Positions 13,119 through 20,017 of a DNA stretch of 42,270 bases are shown piece after piece. The stretch lies in the IMG/VR virus record IMGVR_UViG_3300036760_000065, positions 1-42,270 of that record; one strand, written 5' to 3'. The notes below the pieces were generated by a model. That model had not been told where the DNA came from. It did no database searches and was given only the letters and a program-made list of their open reading frames with translations. Made by a program: the position numbers and the translations under genes. Positions within the stretch are counted from its first letter, which is position 1; each line of letters begins with the position of its first letter. Source of the stretch: a virus.

Positions 13119-13391
13119 TCATTTTCTTTTATCAAAGCCCCTGAACAGAAGCAACCAGTATACGAATGAGCTAATCAATCCCAATATTGCCCCGAATATT
13201 AAATAAGCTAAAAAGAGCAAGCCGCCGACCCATATCTGCCCCATTCCTGTATAAATGCCACTGAAATAAATTAAGGGCGTAAGTATCAGCCAATCTATCA
13301 ACCCTATTATTAGTGTTGTTATTATTAGCGGGTGTTTCTTTATTAAATGCCGAAATTCTTTTATGGTAACTTGGAGGGAATTCATCTTCAT
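13119..13391 (-). CDS. Small membrane protein
   Basis: 90 residues with hydrophobic segments at about 22-45 (LIITTLIIGLIDWLILTPLIYF) and 53-84 (IWVGGLLFLAYLIFGAILGLISSFVYWLLLF), so two or three membrane passes, and a basic end. Last gene of the leftward block, in a cluster of tiny membrane proteins that could contain the holin. The family is not recognised. A GGGG precedes ATG 13391. Confidence 0.6.
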   Translation of the reverse strand: MKMNSLQVTIKEFRHLIKKHPLIITTLIIGLIDWLILTPLIYFSGIYTGMGQIWVGGLLFLAYLIFGAILGLISSFVYWLLLFRGFDKRK

Positions 13392-13418
13392 TTCCCCACT
13401 CAGTTTTTATATCCATTG

Positions 13419-13601
13419 CTATATTCCCTTTTTACTCCGTTCCATTTTCTCTTTCAAAATAGGCTCAAGCATTTTAATGTCAGCATTCAACTCATCTAGG
13501 CTTTTCATCATTCTATCCCGGATACCCTTGAGGTTTAGAATTAGTGCCAAAAGGTCGTTATCATCTATAGCTCGGATAACAGAGGGTTTATATTTCACCA
13601 T
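13419..13601 (-). CDS. Hypothetical helical protein, 60 aa
   Basis: I place the start at ATG 13601, since GAGGTTAAA precedes it and the upstream part of the frame belongs to the next gene. The protein is a continuous helix (NDLLALILNLKGIRDRMMKSLDELNADIKMLEPILKEKMER). Start overlaps the stop of the small membrane protein. Function unknown. Confidence 0.6.
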   Translation of the reverse strand: MVKYKPSVIRAIDDNDLLALILNLKGIRDRMMKSLDELNADIKMLEPILKEKMERSKKGI

Positions 13602-13681
13602 TTTAACCTCGCTAACCAAATAAGAAATGCTATTAAAAGCAATGTCCCGATAATTATTCCCCAACAAATTTCAATTAGCAA
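13595..13681 (-). CDS. 28-residue single-pass membrane peptide (TTG start)
   Basis: TTG at 13681 with a strong GAGGAGG upstream on the minus strand gives 28 residues. Nearly all form one hydrophobic helix (IEICWGIIIGTLLLIAFLIWLARLKW) with a basic end. Its TGA overlaps the next gene's ATG. Size and position fit a spanin-, holin- or antiholin-like peptide, but nothing in the sequence proves it. Confidence 0.5.
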   Translation of the reverse strand: MLIEICWGIIIGTLLLIAFLIWLARLKW

Positions 13682-13829
13682 GTATATCCTCCTCTTTTGG
13701 GAGATTTTTATTATTGTTATCAAAGGCACGGATAATTGCTAACTGCTTTATTTTCTCTTGCTTCTTCCAGCGTTTCTTCCCATTGGCTTTTATCTGAATG
13801 CTCTCTGGATATGATTGCTCTTCACACAT
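13671..13829 (-). CDS. Hypothetical basic protein, 52 aa
   Basis: ATG 13829 with GGAGG upstream, inside the 3' end of the transglutaminase-like gene in another frame. The protein is basic and helical (ANGKKRWKKQEKIKQLAIIRAF), then NNNKNLPKEEDILAN. Its C-terminal codons carry the GAGGAGG for the membrane peptide. Overlaps on both sides are typical of compact phage operons. Confidence 0.5.
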   Translation of the reverse strand: MCEEQSYPESIQIKANGKKRWKKQEKIKQLAIIRAFDNNNKNLPKEEDILAN

Positions 13830-14569
13830 TCTTCCCGCCTCCATTCCCGATATAATCTTTTGGGTTTTAATTGCTGTAGCTTGTCAAGCCCCAATACATT
13901 TAGAAGTTTTAAGGGCTTACCTATCAAGGAGAAAATGATACCCGATTTACCTAAATTGGTAGCTCCAATATAATCAAAGTCATCATATCTGGCGTGCTCT
14001 ACATAATAGACATCACCTATTTTAGCAAAGGAGCTTACTTTATCATAAATATCTTTAGAGGGAATTAAGGTATTGACCTCCCGGTGAATTGTAGTCTCAT
14101 CTAAATGTTCCTGTCCTTGATATGGCATTACTGTCCAAGCGTGATAACCTAGAAGCTCATCGGTAGAAGTCTTCCTAACTTCACCCAATCCAGTATAAGC
14201 ATCAATACCACAAGCCCTGAGAATACTAGTCATTAAATTAGCTGTTTCAGCACAGTATCCCAGTTTGGATATTAGGACTTCAACGGGGAAAGCCCAGACA
14301 TAATATTTAAAGGCTTTGAATTGATAATCATTGGGAAGAATAGATTTCTTATACCTTTCAAACCTACCATCGGTTGACGGATTTTTTGATTGGTCAAGGG
14401 GATATTCAAACCCATCCCTGATAAAAAGGGAAACCCGTTTAATTGTCTCATCCTCTGATTCGGAATTTAACTGCTTTGCTAGTTTCACGATTTCATAGCT
14501 TCTACTTTGGATGAATTCATTTACTAGATACTTTTCCCCAAAGCGGAATGAAACTATCTGGATTTCCAT
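13790..14569 (-). CDS. Transglutaminase-like cysteine protein
   Basis: 259 residues. The transglutaminase-like core has FPVEVLISKLGYCAETANLMTSILRACGI with Cys106, LLGYHAWTVM with His143, and HLDETT with Asp157, a full Cys-His-Asp triad in the usual order. Family members act as peptidases or amidases or as cross-linking enzymes. At the end of a virion block next to tiny membrane proteins, a role in wall degradation or virion maturation is possible, but no known lysin domain is visible. Confidence 0.75.
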   Translation of the reverse strand: MEIQIVSFRFGEKYLVNEFIQSRSYEIVKLAKQLNSESEDETIKRVSLFIRDGFEYPLDQSKNPSTDGRFERYKKSILPNDYQFKAFKYYVWAFPVEVLISKLGYCAETANLMTSILRACGIDAYTGLGEVRKTSTDELLGYHAWTVMPYQGQEHLDETTIHREVNTLIPSKDIYDKVSSFAKIGDVYYVEHARYDDFDYIGATNLGKSGIIFSLIGKPLKLLNVLGLDKLQQLKPKRLYREWRREECVKSNHIQRAFR

Positions 14570-14838
14570 ATTACCTCTCTTCCTTTAAGGGCACCAGAAG
14601 CACGATTACCCAAAACATCCACACCAGCACCACCAAGGAAAGCGATAGCTATATCAATCGGTGTTAATCCATTAGTAAAAGTGTATCCTATAGCAAATAC
14701 TACTCCGGCTATTAGTGCCCTAATAACACTGGCACCGAATTTCTTTGGCTGAAAGAAGCCGCCCGAATCAAACCAACCAAGTAAGGCGGCGATAATGCCT
14801 CCTCCAAACGCAGCCCCAGCAATCCAGAAAATATCCAT
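14554..14838 (-). CDS. Membrane protein, holin-like features
   Basis: 94 residues with two hydrophobic segments (IFWIAGAAFGGGIIAALLGWF and VIRALIAGVVFAIGYTFT) and a third Gly/Ala-rich one (IDIAIAFLGGAGVDVLG). Ends in a basic tail. Glycine-rich helices and position near the transglutaminase suggest a holin candidate. No family recognised with certainty. Confidence 0.6.
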   Translation of the reverse strand: MDIFWIAGAAFGGGIIAALLGWFDSGGFFQPKKFGASVIRALIAGVVFAIGYTFTNGLTPIDIAIAFLGGAGVDVLGNRASGALKGREVIWKSR

Positions 14839-15024
14839 TTATTTATCTCCCTTCTGTCCCTTCTCCCAAGGAGTCCCCCAAAATAAATGCCCCAATAGTG
14901 TGCCTATCCCTAGAGTGCAGAATAGCACAATAAGAGGGTGGTCGTGATAGAAATCTCTCATAATATAGGTCCAAGGACGACCCCCAATACGAGACCAAAT
15001 CCAGCGATAAATTTTACCTATCAT
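14839..15024 (-). CDS. Small membrane protein, 61 aa
   Basis: Starts at ATG 15024 behind GGAGAAG; a TTG four codons upstream is less likely. The N-terminus is basic and amphipathic (GKIYRWIWSRIGGRPWTYIMRD), followed by one membrane helix (LIVLFCTLGIGTLLGHLFW) and a charged tail. Directly precedes the holin-like gene. Function unknown. Confidence 0.6.
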   Translation of the reverse strand: MIGKIYRWIWSRIGGRPWTYIMRDFYHDHPLIVLFCTLGIGTLLGHLFWGTPWEKGQKGDK

Positions 15025-15103
15025 CTTCTTCTCCAATGCCCTTTCAAGGTATCAGACTATTCGGAATTACTTTTGACCGTCTAGAATCGTATCCTAGTGC
15101 GTT

Positions 15104-15472
15104 TCACAAGGGAATATGATATTGCTTTGCTAAACCGAGAATATCATCATATTGTTTTTGGGTTATTGCCTCCTTGCTAAGGGCAAAATCCAATGTCTGT
15201 AAAGTAACACTCCAATTTTGAGCATTAAGAGCTATAATAAAAACTGGGTAACGGCTTGCTAAATTATTGGCAGTTTCTAGTCCCAATAAAGTCAAGATTG
15301 CCATTCGGAAACCGCCAACATCTGGAGAAGGGGTGGGAAGTGGTAAAGAAGCAATAAATGTATCAAATTCCTCTTTAGTAATTTTAATCGCCCCTGCAAT
15401 ATCTAAATCATGAGAATAACTTTCAACCGTAGTGGTTATATTCTGTGCATTAACCCGTTTCCAATATTTCAT
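15104..15472 (-). CDS. Hypothetical protein after the tail fibre
   Basis: 122 residues. Begins MKYWKRVNAQNITTTVESYSHDLDI, a beta segment, and ends in helices with a hydrophobic core (FRMAILTLLGLETANNLASRYPVFIIALNAQ, YDDILGLAKQYHIPL). The position right after a tail-fibre-like gene suggests a fibre-associated or assembly protein, by analogy only. Confidence 0.55.
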   Translation of the reverse strand: MKYWKRVNAQNITTTVESYSHDLDIAGAIKITKEEFDTFIASLPLPTPSPDVGGFRMAILTLLGLETANNLASRYPVFIIALNAQNWSVTLQTLDFALSKEAITQKQYDDILGLAKQYHIPL

Positions 15473-15481
15473 ATTTTACTC

Positions 15482-16225
15482 CTATCCTATGGCTACCCAT
15501 AAATAAGACACACTTTGTGAATTAGCACTCGTTATATAATCGGCAGCATTACCGACATAAAAATTAGTTGCATCTGGTGTTGTAACCGCTTTTAGGACAA
15601 AGGCATCGGCGCCACCCATAAGACACTGAATATAACCTTGAGCGCCGAATATATTAAAAAGGTAAGATAGAGTAGCACTTATCACTAAAAAGACAATTTT
15701 GGGTGTTACTCCAAGTCCATGAGGGATAGCTCTATTTACTGTACCATTGCCAGTATAAGAACCTGAACTGGTTACTATGGCAATAGTTGCCCATTCGGGA
15801 GATGTTGCTCCAGCATTCATACGGAGCAATTGGTAACCACTTCCCTTTGCCAGTCGTGCCCAAGTTGAAGCCCCCGTAGCATAAGGAAGGTCAGCTTGAG
15901 TAGTTAAGAGAGATTTCAAAACATATTGAGTATGGTCATCATCGGTTAAACCTGTAAGAGCTAACCCGTGGTCTAATGTGCCACAATTTACTGCATCTTG
16001 ATGGGTATGGTCTTCAACCGCAGCCTTATTGACCTCACCATCAACCCCTACGATTTCAATACTATTTATAGTAAGTTCATTAGCACCTAAATTTAAGCCA
16101 TCTTCTAGAGTAACTGTGCCGTCAAGTCCTTTTAGGAATCTAAAACAATTAACAACTTTTGTCGCCCATCCTAATACGGTTGCGACAGTTCCCGTCCCAG
16201 GGATAGCGGGTAAATCCCAACTCAT
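15482..16225 (-). CDS. Tail fibre / receptor-binding-like protein
   Basis: 247 residues from ATG 16225, placed by GGAGGT upstream; an earlier in-frame start lies inside the LAGLIDADG gene. Typical phage-fibre signatures: HTHQD, LTDDDHTQYVLKSLL, then GYQLLRMNAGATSPEWATI, followed by a beta-rich C-terminal domain (GSYTGNGTVNRAIPHGLGVTPKIVF) that may bind the host surface. Lies at the distal end of the tail genes as expected for a fibre. Confidence 0.8.
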   Translation of the reverse strand: MSWDLPAIPGTGTVATVLGWATKVVNCFRFLKGLDGTVTLEDGLNLGANELTINSIEIVGVDGEVNKAAVEDHTHQDAVNCGTLDHGLALTGLTDDDHTQYVLKSLLTTQADLPYATGASTWARLAKGSGYQLLRMNAGATSPEWATIAIVTSSGSYTGNGTVNRAIPHGLGVTPKIVFLVISATLSYLFNIFGAQGYIQCLMGGADAFVLKAVTTPDATNFYVGNAADYITSANSQSVSYLWVAIG

Positions 16226-16659
16226 TATAATACCTCCGAATGGCGTAATTGTTGTATTTGACATTTGAGAGTATCCCGATAAGCAAGAATTGCGTTGTCC
16301 ACTTTCACACCTCTCCGCCCGACAGTTTTGTAAAAATCAATAGCTAAATCCGCTTCATTATTTTTTACGCAAAGAAATGGTTTAATAGTCCGAAGAAAAC
16401 AATTTGCATTGTTACCAGATAAACTCCAGCGATATGTGTGCTTTCTATATAAAATGGAATGTCTTTCTCTTATATTCCCACCAAAGTATTTTTGTAATTG
16501 TTCCAGAGCTTTTAAACTCGTATTACATATTTCAATAGTCAAACCATATCTGCCATTTACGCTAGTTCGGTTTTTATGTTGTCCATTAGTTAATTCAATA
16601 CTACCCTCGCCATCAAAGAAGCCAGCAACCCAAGCCAATAAAACAGTATCCCAAGCCAT
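16225..16659 (-). CDS. LAGLIDADG homing endonuclease
   Basis: 144 residues with a single LAGLIDADG helix (LLAWVAGFFDGEGSIEL, residues about 7-23). A dimerising I-CreI-like enzyme is therefore likely, cutting a long target to drive its own spread. Strand elements LTIEICNTSLKALEQLQKYFGGNI and RWSLSGNNANCFL follow the family pattern. It sits between tail hub and tail fibre. Its TAA overlaps the fibre ATG (TAATG). Its own leader and first codons (MAWDT) closely copy those of the fibre gene (MSWDL). Confidence 0.9.
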   Translation of the reverse strand: MAWDTVLLAWVAGFFDGEGSIELTNGQHKNRTSVNGRYGLTIEICNTSLKALEQLQKYFGGNIRERHSILYRKHTYRWSLSGNNANCFLRTIKPFLCVKNNEADLAIDFYKTVGRRGVKVDNAILAYRDTLKCQIQQLRHSEVL

Positions 16660-16660
16660 T

Positions 16661-18808
16661 TTAATACCCCCATTTCGTTGAAATTCCCCATAAGGAATAA
16701 TCCCAACAGAAAAAATCTTCGTTTATACAATCGGCTAATCTATAAGTAACCGTATGCGATTTTCCGCTCATTGATATATCGTGTTCCATATGGTCAATAA
16801 AAAAATCAGCATTTACACCGAGTTTTGTATTGACAACAGTAATTCTATCTGAAATTTCACGGTTTAGAATCTGGGTGAGAGTAGCCGCATCCTGATTTAT
16901 AAGAGACATTGTAATTTCGGCACGAGGGTCTTTGTATTTCCCGATGGCATAATCGCAGAGATTTTGTGCTTTATCTGCATCGGTCATATATTTACCAGCA
17001 ATTTCAAGGGTGCGTTTTTGATAGGCAGTTTGTGAAGTAGTGTCTTCTCCTTTGCGGGTTACTTTGGTCTGGTCGTCATAATAAGTTCCCCGTGCCCTCA
17101 AAAGCGTAATAGTAACCGCAACTATATCGGTATTAGTTACTACTATCTTTATTGACTGGGCAAAATTGGTTTGAGCGACAGTAACGGTTCCTGAGGCGGT
17201 ATAATCCGTTGCTCCCGAATTAAGGGTTGTCCAAGCATCAACAAAAACAGGCGTTCCACTTACGGAGGCTTCACCCCAACAGGTATAGGTTCCGCCAATA
17301 GGGATTGATGGAGTTTCTTGCAATCTCCATAACTCCACCGCAGGGGTTATAAGTGTCCACGGGGTAACTGTAACTTTGGTGATATTATAAACATTTTTAG
17401 GATTTAAGGAGTAGGTGATATTGCTCATAGTATTAGTAAATGTGCCTTGCGATGTTTGATGAGTAGCGGTTGACCGATGAGTTCTATCCTCAAATCTAAA
17501 ATATCCCGCCCCATCTACATAACTAAATCCTTGCTCGCTGTCGTCTATTTCTTCCTGTGCAAATCGAGCCTTAACATCGTGTCCATACCAATAGGGGACT
17601 GTATCTTGTCCAGCGTCAAGGGTTCTCATAGTATTTGACCAGCCAGCATCGTCAAGAATATATCCGTGTATAGTTCCCGTTAAAGCATTTTTGTAAAGTG
17701 CTGTTCCTAAATCGTGCCGTGATAGAAAATCCAAACCATCAACTGCTGTGATAATGCAGTCCTGCTCCGTTAGATGAGGATGAGGGATGATTTCTTCTAT
17801 AAAGCCATAAAATAGATTATTATTAGCATTAGTTACTCTTATGGGTCTTTTGGGGAGTAATGAACTAGATATAACCCCGCCTGCTCCTGGTGTATATTTA
17901 CCGGTAGAATTATTTACCGTAATGGAAAGCTGCCCAACTTCCGCTTTGCCGAGTTCATCTGATTTACCCCGTGAAAAGTGGATAGTCTTGACATCGGCAG
18001 TTATATCGTCATAGGTATCTGTAAAATCGCCATCATTATTCCAGTCAACTTCAACTCTGTATTGCCCTATGATAATGGGGGCATAAGGGGTAAGAACCAG
18101 TGCTAGGGTAGATGGCGTAATTACCTCTTTAAGAATTGGGGCATAAGATGTTAGTGTAAGTGCTAGGGTGGATGGTGTTACCGTCTCTTTAAGGGCTGGA
18201 GCATAGGTTGTTAGCACAAGATTTAGGGTGCCTGGAGTTATTGTCTCTTTAAGGACTGGTGCGTAAGTAGTTAAGGTTAAAGCTAAAGTGCCTGGGGTTA
18301 CTATGACTGGTGGATTATAATCAACCTCAACATAGACCTGAGTGCAACGAGCATAGGCATAACTGCCACTGCCTACTTGGTGCAACCAAATCCCAGCTTC
18401 AAGGTTATTATCTATTTCATCCCATGTCCAAGCAGCATTGGTATAGGGATTTGTTGCCCACTCCTGCTCAATGTCAGACCAGTCTGCGTAGGGGATAATA
18501 GTCTTTTCAGCACTTTCATAGGCAGTTGAATAAGTCCGAACAACTAACTTGGCTGTTCCGTTACTATAAGAGGAGCAACCTCGTGCCTTAACAGTTATTT
18601 TATTTATGGTGCCTGAACCAACAGAGTGGCTGGGTAAAGCATATAAATCACGTTTGTTATTAGTGACTAGGTCAACATAAACAAAAGTAGCATTATCATC
18701 AGCAACAGCTTCATCTACCTTATCCCAGTGGTAAGTTTCATCTGGATATTGAAGAGGGATACTGGTTTCACTACCTGCGCCATTGGGTCTTAGAATTTCA
18801 GTTGGCAT
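16661..18808 (-). CDS. Tail hub / tip protein with 4 x 20-residue repeats
   Basis: 715 residues. Residues 1-165 look like a beta-sandwich domain with Trp-rich loops. Residues about 170-249 are four 20-residue repeats of the TPGTLALTLTTYAPVLKETI type. The part from YRVEVDWNNDGDFTDTYDDIT onward has a tail-hub-like arrangement (SVTVNNSTG-like strand ITVNNSTGKYTP, then LLPKRPIRV and GFIEEI). The C-terminal region is beta-rich. It lies between tape measure and fibre genes. Hub or tip identity is inferred from layout and motifs. Confidence 0.7.
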   Translation of the reverse strand: MPTEILRPNGAGSETSIPLQYPDETYHWDKVDEAVADDNATFVYVDLVTNNKRDLYALPSHSVGSGTINKITVKARGCSSYSNGTAKLVVRTYSTAYESAEKTIIPYADWSDIEQEWATNPYTNAAWTWDEIDNNLEAGIWLHQVGSGSYAYARCTQVYVEVDYNPPVIVTPGTLALTLTTYAPVLKETITPGTLNLVLTTYAPALKETVTPSTLALTLTSYAPILKEVITPSTLALVLTPYAPIIIGQYRVEVDWNNDGDFTDTYDDITADVKTIHFSRGKSDELGKAEVGQLSITVNNSTGKYTPGAGGVISSSLLPKRPIRVTNANNNLFYGFIEEIIPHPHLTEQDCIITAVDGLDFLSRHDLGTALYKNALTGTIHGYILDDAGWSNTMRTLDAGQDTVPYWYGHDVKARFAQEEIDDSEQGFSYVDGAGYFRFEDRTHRSTATHQTSQGTFTNTMSNITYSLNPKNVYNITKVTVTPWTLITPAVELWRLQETPSIPIGGTYTCWGEASVSGTPVFVDAWTTLNSGATDYTASGTVTVAQTNFAQSIKIVVTNTDIVAVTITLLRARGTYYDDQTKVTRKGEDTTSQTAYQKRTLEIAGKYMTDADKAQNLCDYAIGKYKDPRAEITMSLINQDAATLTQILNREISDRITVVNTKLGVNADFFIDHMEHDISMSGKSHTVTYRLADCINEDFFCWDYSLWGISTKWGY
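18061..18300 (-). repeat. Four 60-bp tandem repeats in the tail hub gene
   Basis: Four consecutive 60-base units (18061-18120, 18121-18180, 18181-18240, 18241-18300), diverged at the base level but keeping frame. Each encodes TP-[GS]-TL-x-L-x-LT-x-YAP-x-[LI]-KE-type residues. Likely a linker or beta-structured stalk. Confidence 0.9.
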
Positions 18809-19330
18809 TTATTTCCACTCCGTAAGTTCAAGAGCATTTAATAGTCGGATATTCTCAGCCTCAAGTATAGTTACTCGCTTCTCCAAATTAGTGATTTTCA
18901 TCTCAAGGATAGTGATTTGATTGTGCCTGTCGTCTGTAACAAGCTGTAACCCTTCTATACGGTTATCATCTTTAGCCACACCCTTTTTATGATGGACTAT
19001 CTCCCAACGGTGAAGACATCTGCCCAAATGTTTAGCCATAACCAAACGATGTTCCAAGACATAGCCGTTTTGTGCTACCATCGGATAAAAGAAGTCAGTG
19101 GGTTGAAGCCTAACATGCACATAATTGGTTTTAATTGTTATCCTTCTTTTTAGATTACAGCTACGGCATAAAGGTTCATGAGGTATCCCCCCTTTCAGGG
19201 ATATAGGACTTCCGTTGCACAGACGAACCCATCGTTCTTTGCCACAACTTGAACAGGCGTGCCAAATAAAGCTGTTTCCTCCCACTTTCCCTATTTGACT
19301 AGCCTTCTGGATTTCACCGATTACTGCCAT
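18809..19330 (-). CDS. HNH endonuclease with zinc knuckle and coiled coil
   Basis: 173 residues. The N-terminal CSSCGKERWVRL...LCRSC (about 26-57) forms a zinc knuckle. The HNH core is GYVLEHRLVMAKHLGRCLHRWEIVHHKKGVAKDDNRIEGLQLV, with the His pair, the N of DDNRIE and the trailing LQL. The C-terminus is a coiled coil (ITILEMKITNLEKRVTILEAENIRLLNALEL). It sits directly upstream of the tail hub and is probably a free-standing homing endonuclease. Confidence 0.88.
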   Translation of the reverse strand: MAVIGEIQKASQIGKVGGNSFIWHACSSCGKERWVRLCNGSPISLKGGIPHEPLCRSCNLKRRITIKTNYVHVRLQPTDFFYPMVAQNGYVLEHRLVMAKHLGRCLHRWEIVHHKKGVAKDDNRIEGLQLVTDDRHNQITILEMKITNLEKRVTILEAENIRLLNALELTEWK

Positions 19331-19563
19331 TGCTTACCTTTCTCTATATCCTCAGCAATATCCAATTCTGTGCTAGCCTGAAAGAATTCAGCAAGAGAAT
19401 TAAAACCTTGCTTTTTGAGGTTAGTCAGTAAGGTATTCAGTAAAGGAGTATGGGCTTCTGGAATACCCTTATTCCAGCCACCTACATATAACTGGGTATG
19501 GGCAGTTCTATAGGTATCAACGGCTTTTCTACCTTTTAGAACGTTTTGCTTGGTATTGGGCAT
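19321..19563 (-). CDS. Hypothetical protein, 80 aa
   Basis: ATG 19563 with AGGAG upstream (a GTG one codon earlier is less likely). Charged helical protein with KGIPEAHTPLLNTLLTNLKKQGFNSLAEFF. Lies between a structural protein and an HNH gene, and its 3' end overlaps the HNH start by ten bases. Could be a tail accessory protein. Not recognised. Confidence 0.55.
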   Translation of the reverse strand: MPNTKQNVLKGRKAVDTYRTAHTQLYVGGWNKGIPEAHTPLLNTLLTNLKKQGFNSLAEFFQASTELDIAEDIEKGKQWQ

Positions 19564-19575
19564 CACTAACTCCTA

Positions 19576-20001
19576 TTAAGCCAGAGTAAATACGCCAGCT
19601 GCGGCTGCCGCTACGGTTAAAGTATTGCCCGTTGTAACTGTAACATCTGCAGGCGTTGAATCCAGCAAACAATAGCAAAGCACATTGCCGCCCACTTCAT
19701 AAATACAGGCGAACCGAGCCACGATTGACCCGCCACTTGCTGTCCATGTGGGGTCAGTATCAATGTCCGCCTTGACCGTTGTGGTTCCCGTTAATGATAG
19801 GGCAACGGCAATACCTCCAGTCGTATAACCGTTGGCATTGGCGTGTTCATTGGTTACACCCGCATAGGTTGTGCTTGCCGCCCCTAAATTCGATGTGCTT
19901 AAAAATAATGCCATCTTGAAAGTATCTGTTTCAACATTATAAACTGCACTGAGTAAATCCGTTCGTCCCTGATTAGTAAATGTCCAGGCTCCTGCTGCCA
20001 T
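19576..20001 (-). CDS. Tail-associated structural protein
   Basis: 141 residues starting MAAGAWTFTNQGRTDLLSAVYNVETDTFKMALF. Ala/Thr/Gly-rich and beta-dominated, low in charge, with YAGVTNEHANANGYTTGG and a C-terminal TVTTGNTLTVAAAAAG. This is typical of phage tail or minor virion proteins downstream of the tape measure gene. Precise role unknown. Confidence 0.65.
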   Translation of the reverse strand: MAAGAWTFTNQGRTDLLSAVYNVETDTFKMALFLSTSNLGAASTTYAGVTNEHANANGYTTGGIAVALSLTGTTTVKADIDTDPTWTASGGSIVARFACIYEVGGNVLCYCLLDSTPADVTVTTGNTLTVAAAAAGVFTLA

Positions 20002-20017
20002 GTTTTACCTCCTATTT

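Noticed and set aside
13171-13416. 81-codon leftward frame
   Set aside because: Overlaps the membrane protein at 13119-13391 in another frame; its Asn-rich sequence after the first 20 codons looks like a shadow.
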